Of a DNA stretch of 64,000 nt, positions 62,430 through 64,000 are shown piece after piece; positions within the stretch are counted from its first letter, which is position 1; every line of letters starts with the position of its first letter. Made by a program: the position numbers and the translations under genes. Below the pieces are notes generated by a model. The model made no database searches and was not told the origin of the DNA. It saw only the letters and a program-made list of their open reading frames with translations. The DNA comes from Antitrichia curtipendula (lineage: Eukaryota > Streptophyta > Bryopsida > Hypnales > Leucodontaceae): contig OX579633.1 in NCBI GenBank assembly GCA_951230915.1, forward strand, positions 6,980,145-7,044,144, in the 5' to 3' direction.

Positions 62430-63640
62430 TTATTCTGAACGTGTCCATGATTGATTTACTTGGTGCCAATGGGGGATCTTTCCCTGAGTCATTCAACAAG
62501 GTCATGAAATTCTTAGAAATGGTATACCTCACTTCTACTCTCATTATGCGTTATTTCTATGGCATACAATTATTCATATTTGTCTTGATAGTTTCTAACA
62601 TTAGTATTGGTACACAGCATTCATCCGACAAGGATCGTTATTTCAAGGGCGTTTTAAGCAAAGATGAGGCAGTGGACTTGATGATTGTAGATGTTCCAAA
62701 AGGATTGTCAGTTCCTACAATTTCTTGTCCACCTGCTTCCATTCCTGAATGAAACAAGTATTCAGTAGATTGGTTACAACCCATCTTCGACTTTGCAGAG
62801 ACCTATCTACACGATGGTGGTGCGTTACTTGTCATGTACCCATTTTGCCAAGAAATCAAGTCTGACGTTCTTGGCTATATGGTACAATATGGGTTTCAAG
62901 CCAAGAAGGATTGGTGGGGCATGAACAGGTTGCATCTAACATCACCATTGAATCCTTCATCTACAGTAAGAGATTGTCTTTCTATTTTCTCAGTTGTATG
63001 ACTATTTTCTTTCCTATTTTGTTAGTTACCCTAACAAATTGAAGTGTGCAGACTATGCGATTTTCAATTTCTCTATATGTGAAATTTGGACGGCCTTCTT
63101 CGACATTTTCTTTCCGAGAAGTTCCAGCTCATGAAGCAGTTGGAGTGAATGTTGGTCGAGATGACATCCTTCAAAACTTCTATGGCAAGGATGATGTCAC
63201 AATGAATGTCAATACTCCTTGGTGAGGACCACGGAAGAAGGCCCACCCTTTCATGCAAATGCTCATTGAGGCTACTACTTTGCTTGGTGATGTTGTCATG
63301 GATTTCACCACAGCGACAAGTTTGTCCCACTATTTTTTGTCATTGTACTTTGTGATTTGTGTAGCCATTTAATTTCACCTTAAAATTTAAACTACATTTG
63401 TTTATATTTGCAGGTTCCAATATCTTTGCTTGTCAGGTTACCAGTCGCCATATTGTTGCATTGGAAGAAGACTCGTCTATATTTGACGTTGTGCTTGCTC
63501 CCCTTGTTCGCACGGTGGCATTGGATAGAACACCACAGCAAGTACAAAGTACCCATGTTGTTGACTTGGATGACGAGGAAGTGGTTCCCCAGAAAATCGT
63601 GAAGAAGTCTAAATTCAGTAAGTAAGTTAAATATTCAATT
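62430..63640 (+). other. Beta-class-like N6/N4 amino-methyltransferase region
   Basis: VDLMIVDVPKG (about 62676-62708) occupies the place of motif IV, normally DPPY or similar, here DVPK. HDGGALLVMYP follows. Much later comes FMQMLIEATTLLGDVVMDF (about 63253-63309), then TTATSSN and HIVALEED, matching the motif X-I-II block of DNA amino-methyltransferases (GDxVxDxFxGxG...E). Motif IV before motif I is the beta-class order. Both catalytic and cofactor motifs are altered, so activity is doubtful even without the stops. Confidence 0.55.
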
Positions 63641-63988
63641 TTGTCAGGTAATTCAAGATGCTACATACATGGCTTGGAACTTATATGTAATGGATTTTTG
63701 TTGTAGGCAAGCTGAAGAGATGAAGAAATCGAAACATCAATCGTTCTTTTCTGATCCTGGTTTCTTCCGAAGTCCTCCAAGATCATTTCAACTTCCGCTC
63801 TATGCAGAGGCAATTGCTAAACGGTTTGAGACGTATGACCCTAAACGGACTTCTAAGGTCCACCTCGTCAATCCTCGTGTCCTTAGATTCATAGATGGCT
63901 CTCCAATAGAGTCACGTGGCGAGCATTTGGGCAGTGACTGTAGTTCAGCATCTGGATCCTCTACCACTGCTCTTGAAGAAGATGTATT

Positions 63989-64000
63989 TTAACCCCTAAA
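63989..64000. mobile_element. TTAA-element terminus at the end of the window
   Basis: TTAACCCCTAAA matches the left end of the TTAA families. The TAA of this TTAA is also the stop codon of the methyltransferase-like gene. Only 12 bases are visible. Confidence 0.4.

Larger units (their letters stand above)
58799..63992 (+). pseudogene. ParB-like and N6/N4 amino-methyltransferase-like fusion gene, degenerate
   Basis: About eleven exons can be followed by GT/AG borders: 58799-58870, 59803-60466, 60586-60775, 60895-61089, 61176-61381, about 61518-61757, about 61817-62521, 62618-62965, 63052-63319, 63414-63621, 63707-63992. Order of parts: acidic N-terminus, ParB/sulfiredoxin-like motif (FYICDGNHRRLAW), unrecognised middle, Lys/Glu-rich coiled coil with nuclear-localisation-like KGKKRKAD, then a methyltransferase-like region. 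Nonsense codons at 58814, 60773, 61078, 61254, 61332, 61755, 62366, 62750 and 63223, and a 1-bp loss near 60390, disable it. Downstream of each stop the same protein resumes. Fusion of ParB and amino-methyltransferase domains is known to me from bacteria and phages. Domain calls are motif-based and need profile searches. Confidence 0.6.

Noticed and set aside
61996..62544. 182-codon minus-strand frame rich in Ser and Phe
   Set aside because: It is the antisense of the Lys/Glu-rich coiled coil of the plus-strand gene.

Overview
The window reads as nuclear DNA of a plant with a repeat-rich genome. It is AT-rich, nearly all coding traces are degenerate transposable elements, and introns have GT/AG borders. 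The one gene that looks intact (29515-31896) is a plant-type Fringe-like GT31 (DUF604-type) glycosyltransferase with four exons. The mix of elements (Ty3/gypsy, CACTA, pogo/Tigger, Mutator-like, TTAA-flanked piggyBac-like elements) and a ParB/amino-methyltransferase-like gene would fit a non-flowering land plant or other streptophyte better than a typical angiosperm. I cannot name the species.

Layout. 1-5.4 kb: AT-rich DNA and a GC-richer block with an inverted duplication. 5.4-8.7 kb: a decayed Ty3/gypsy pol on the minus strand, split by a TTAA-flanked element that itself carries a CACTA MITE. 8.7-12.15 kb: a tandem satellite with a period of about 171 bp, split by a 1,052-bp CACTA element. 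12-18.4 kb: AT-rich DNA, a gypsy gag remnant and an LTR-like repeat matching the one at 5.4 kb. 18.4-26.5 kb: nested elements, including a self-nested MITE, a TTAA element with a 573-bp hairpin, and a triple nest (CACTA MITE inside a gag-like retroelement inside a TTAA element). 27.9-31.9 kb: the GT31 gene and its GC-rich upstream region. 32.6-44.5 kb: more TTAA elements and MITEs, an AT-hook gene fragment, and long featureless stretches. 45.9-49.3 kb: a pogo-like transposase pseudogene split by a 1,289-bp CACTA element.

The most unusual part is 52.9-64.0 kb. A Mutator-like transposase pseudogene (Cys/His-rich N-terminus, DDE-type core, SWIM finger; minus strand) lies head-to-head, about 2.25 kb apart, with a multi-exon plus-strand pseudogene. 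The second gene encodes a ParB/sulfiredoxin-like motif followed by a beta-class-like N6/N4 amino-methyltransferase region, an arrangement I associate with bacteria and phages. Both genes carry many nonsense codons. Whether they once belonged to one large mobile element cannot be settled within this window.

All domain calls come from reading motifs by eye. No database or profile search was run. Intron borders are inferred from GT/AG sites and continuity of frame.
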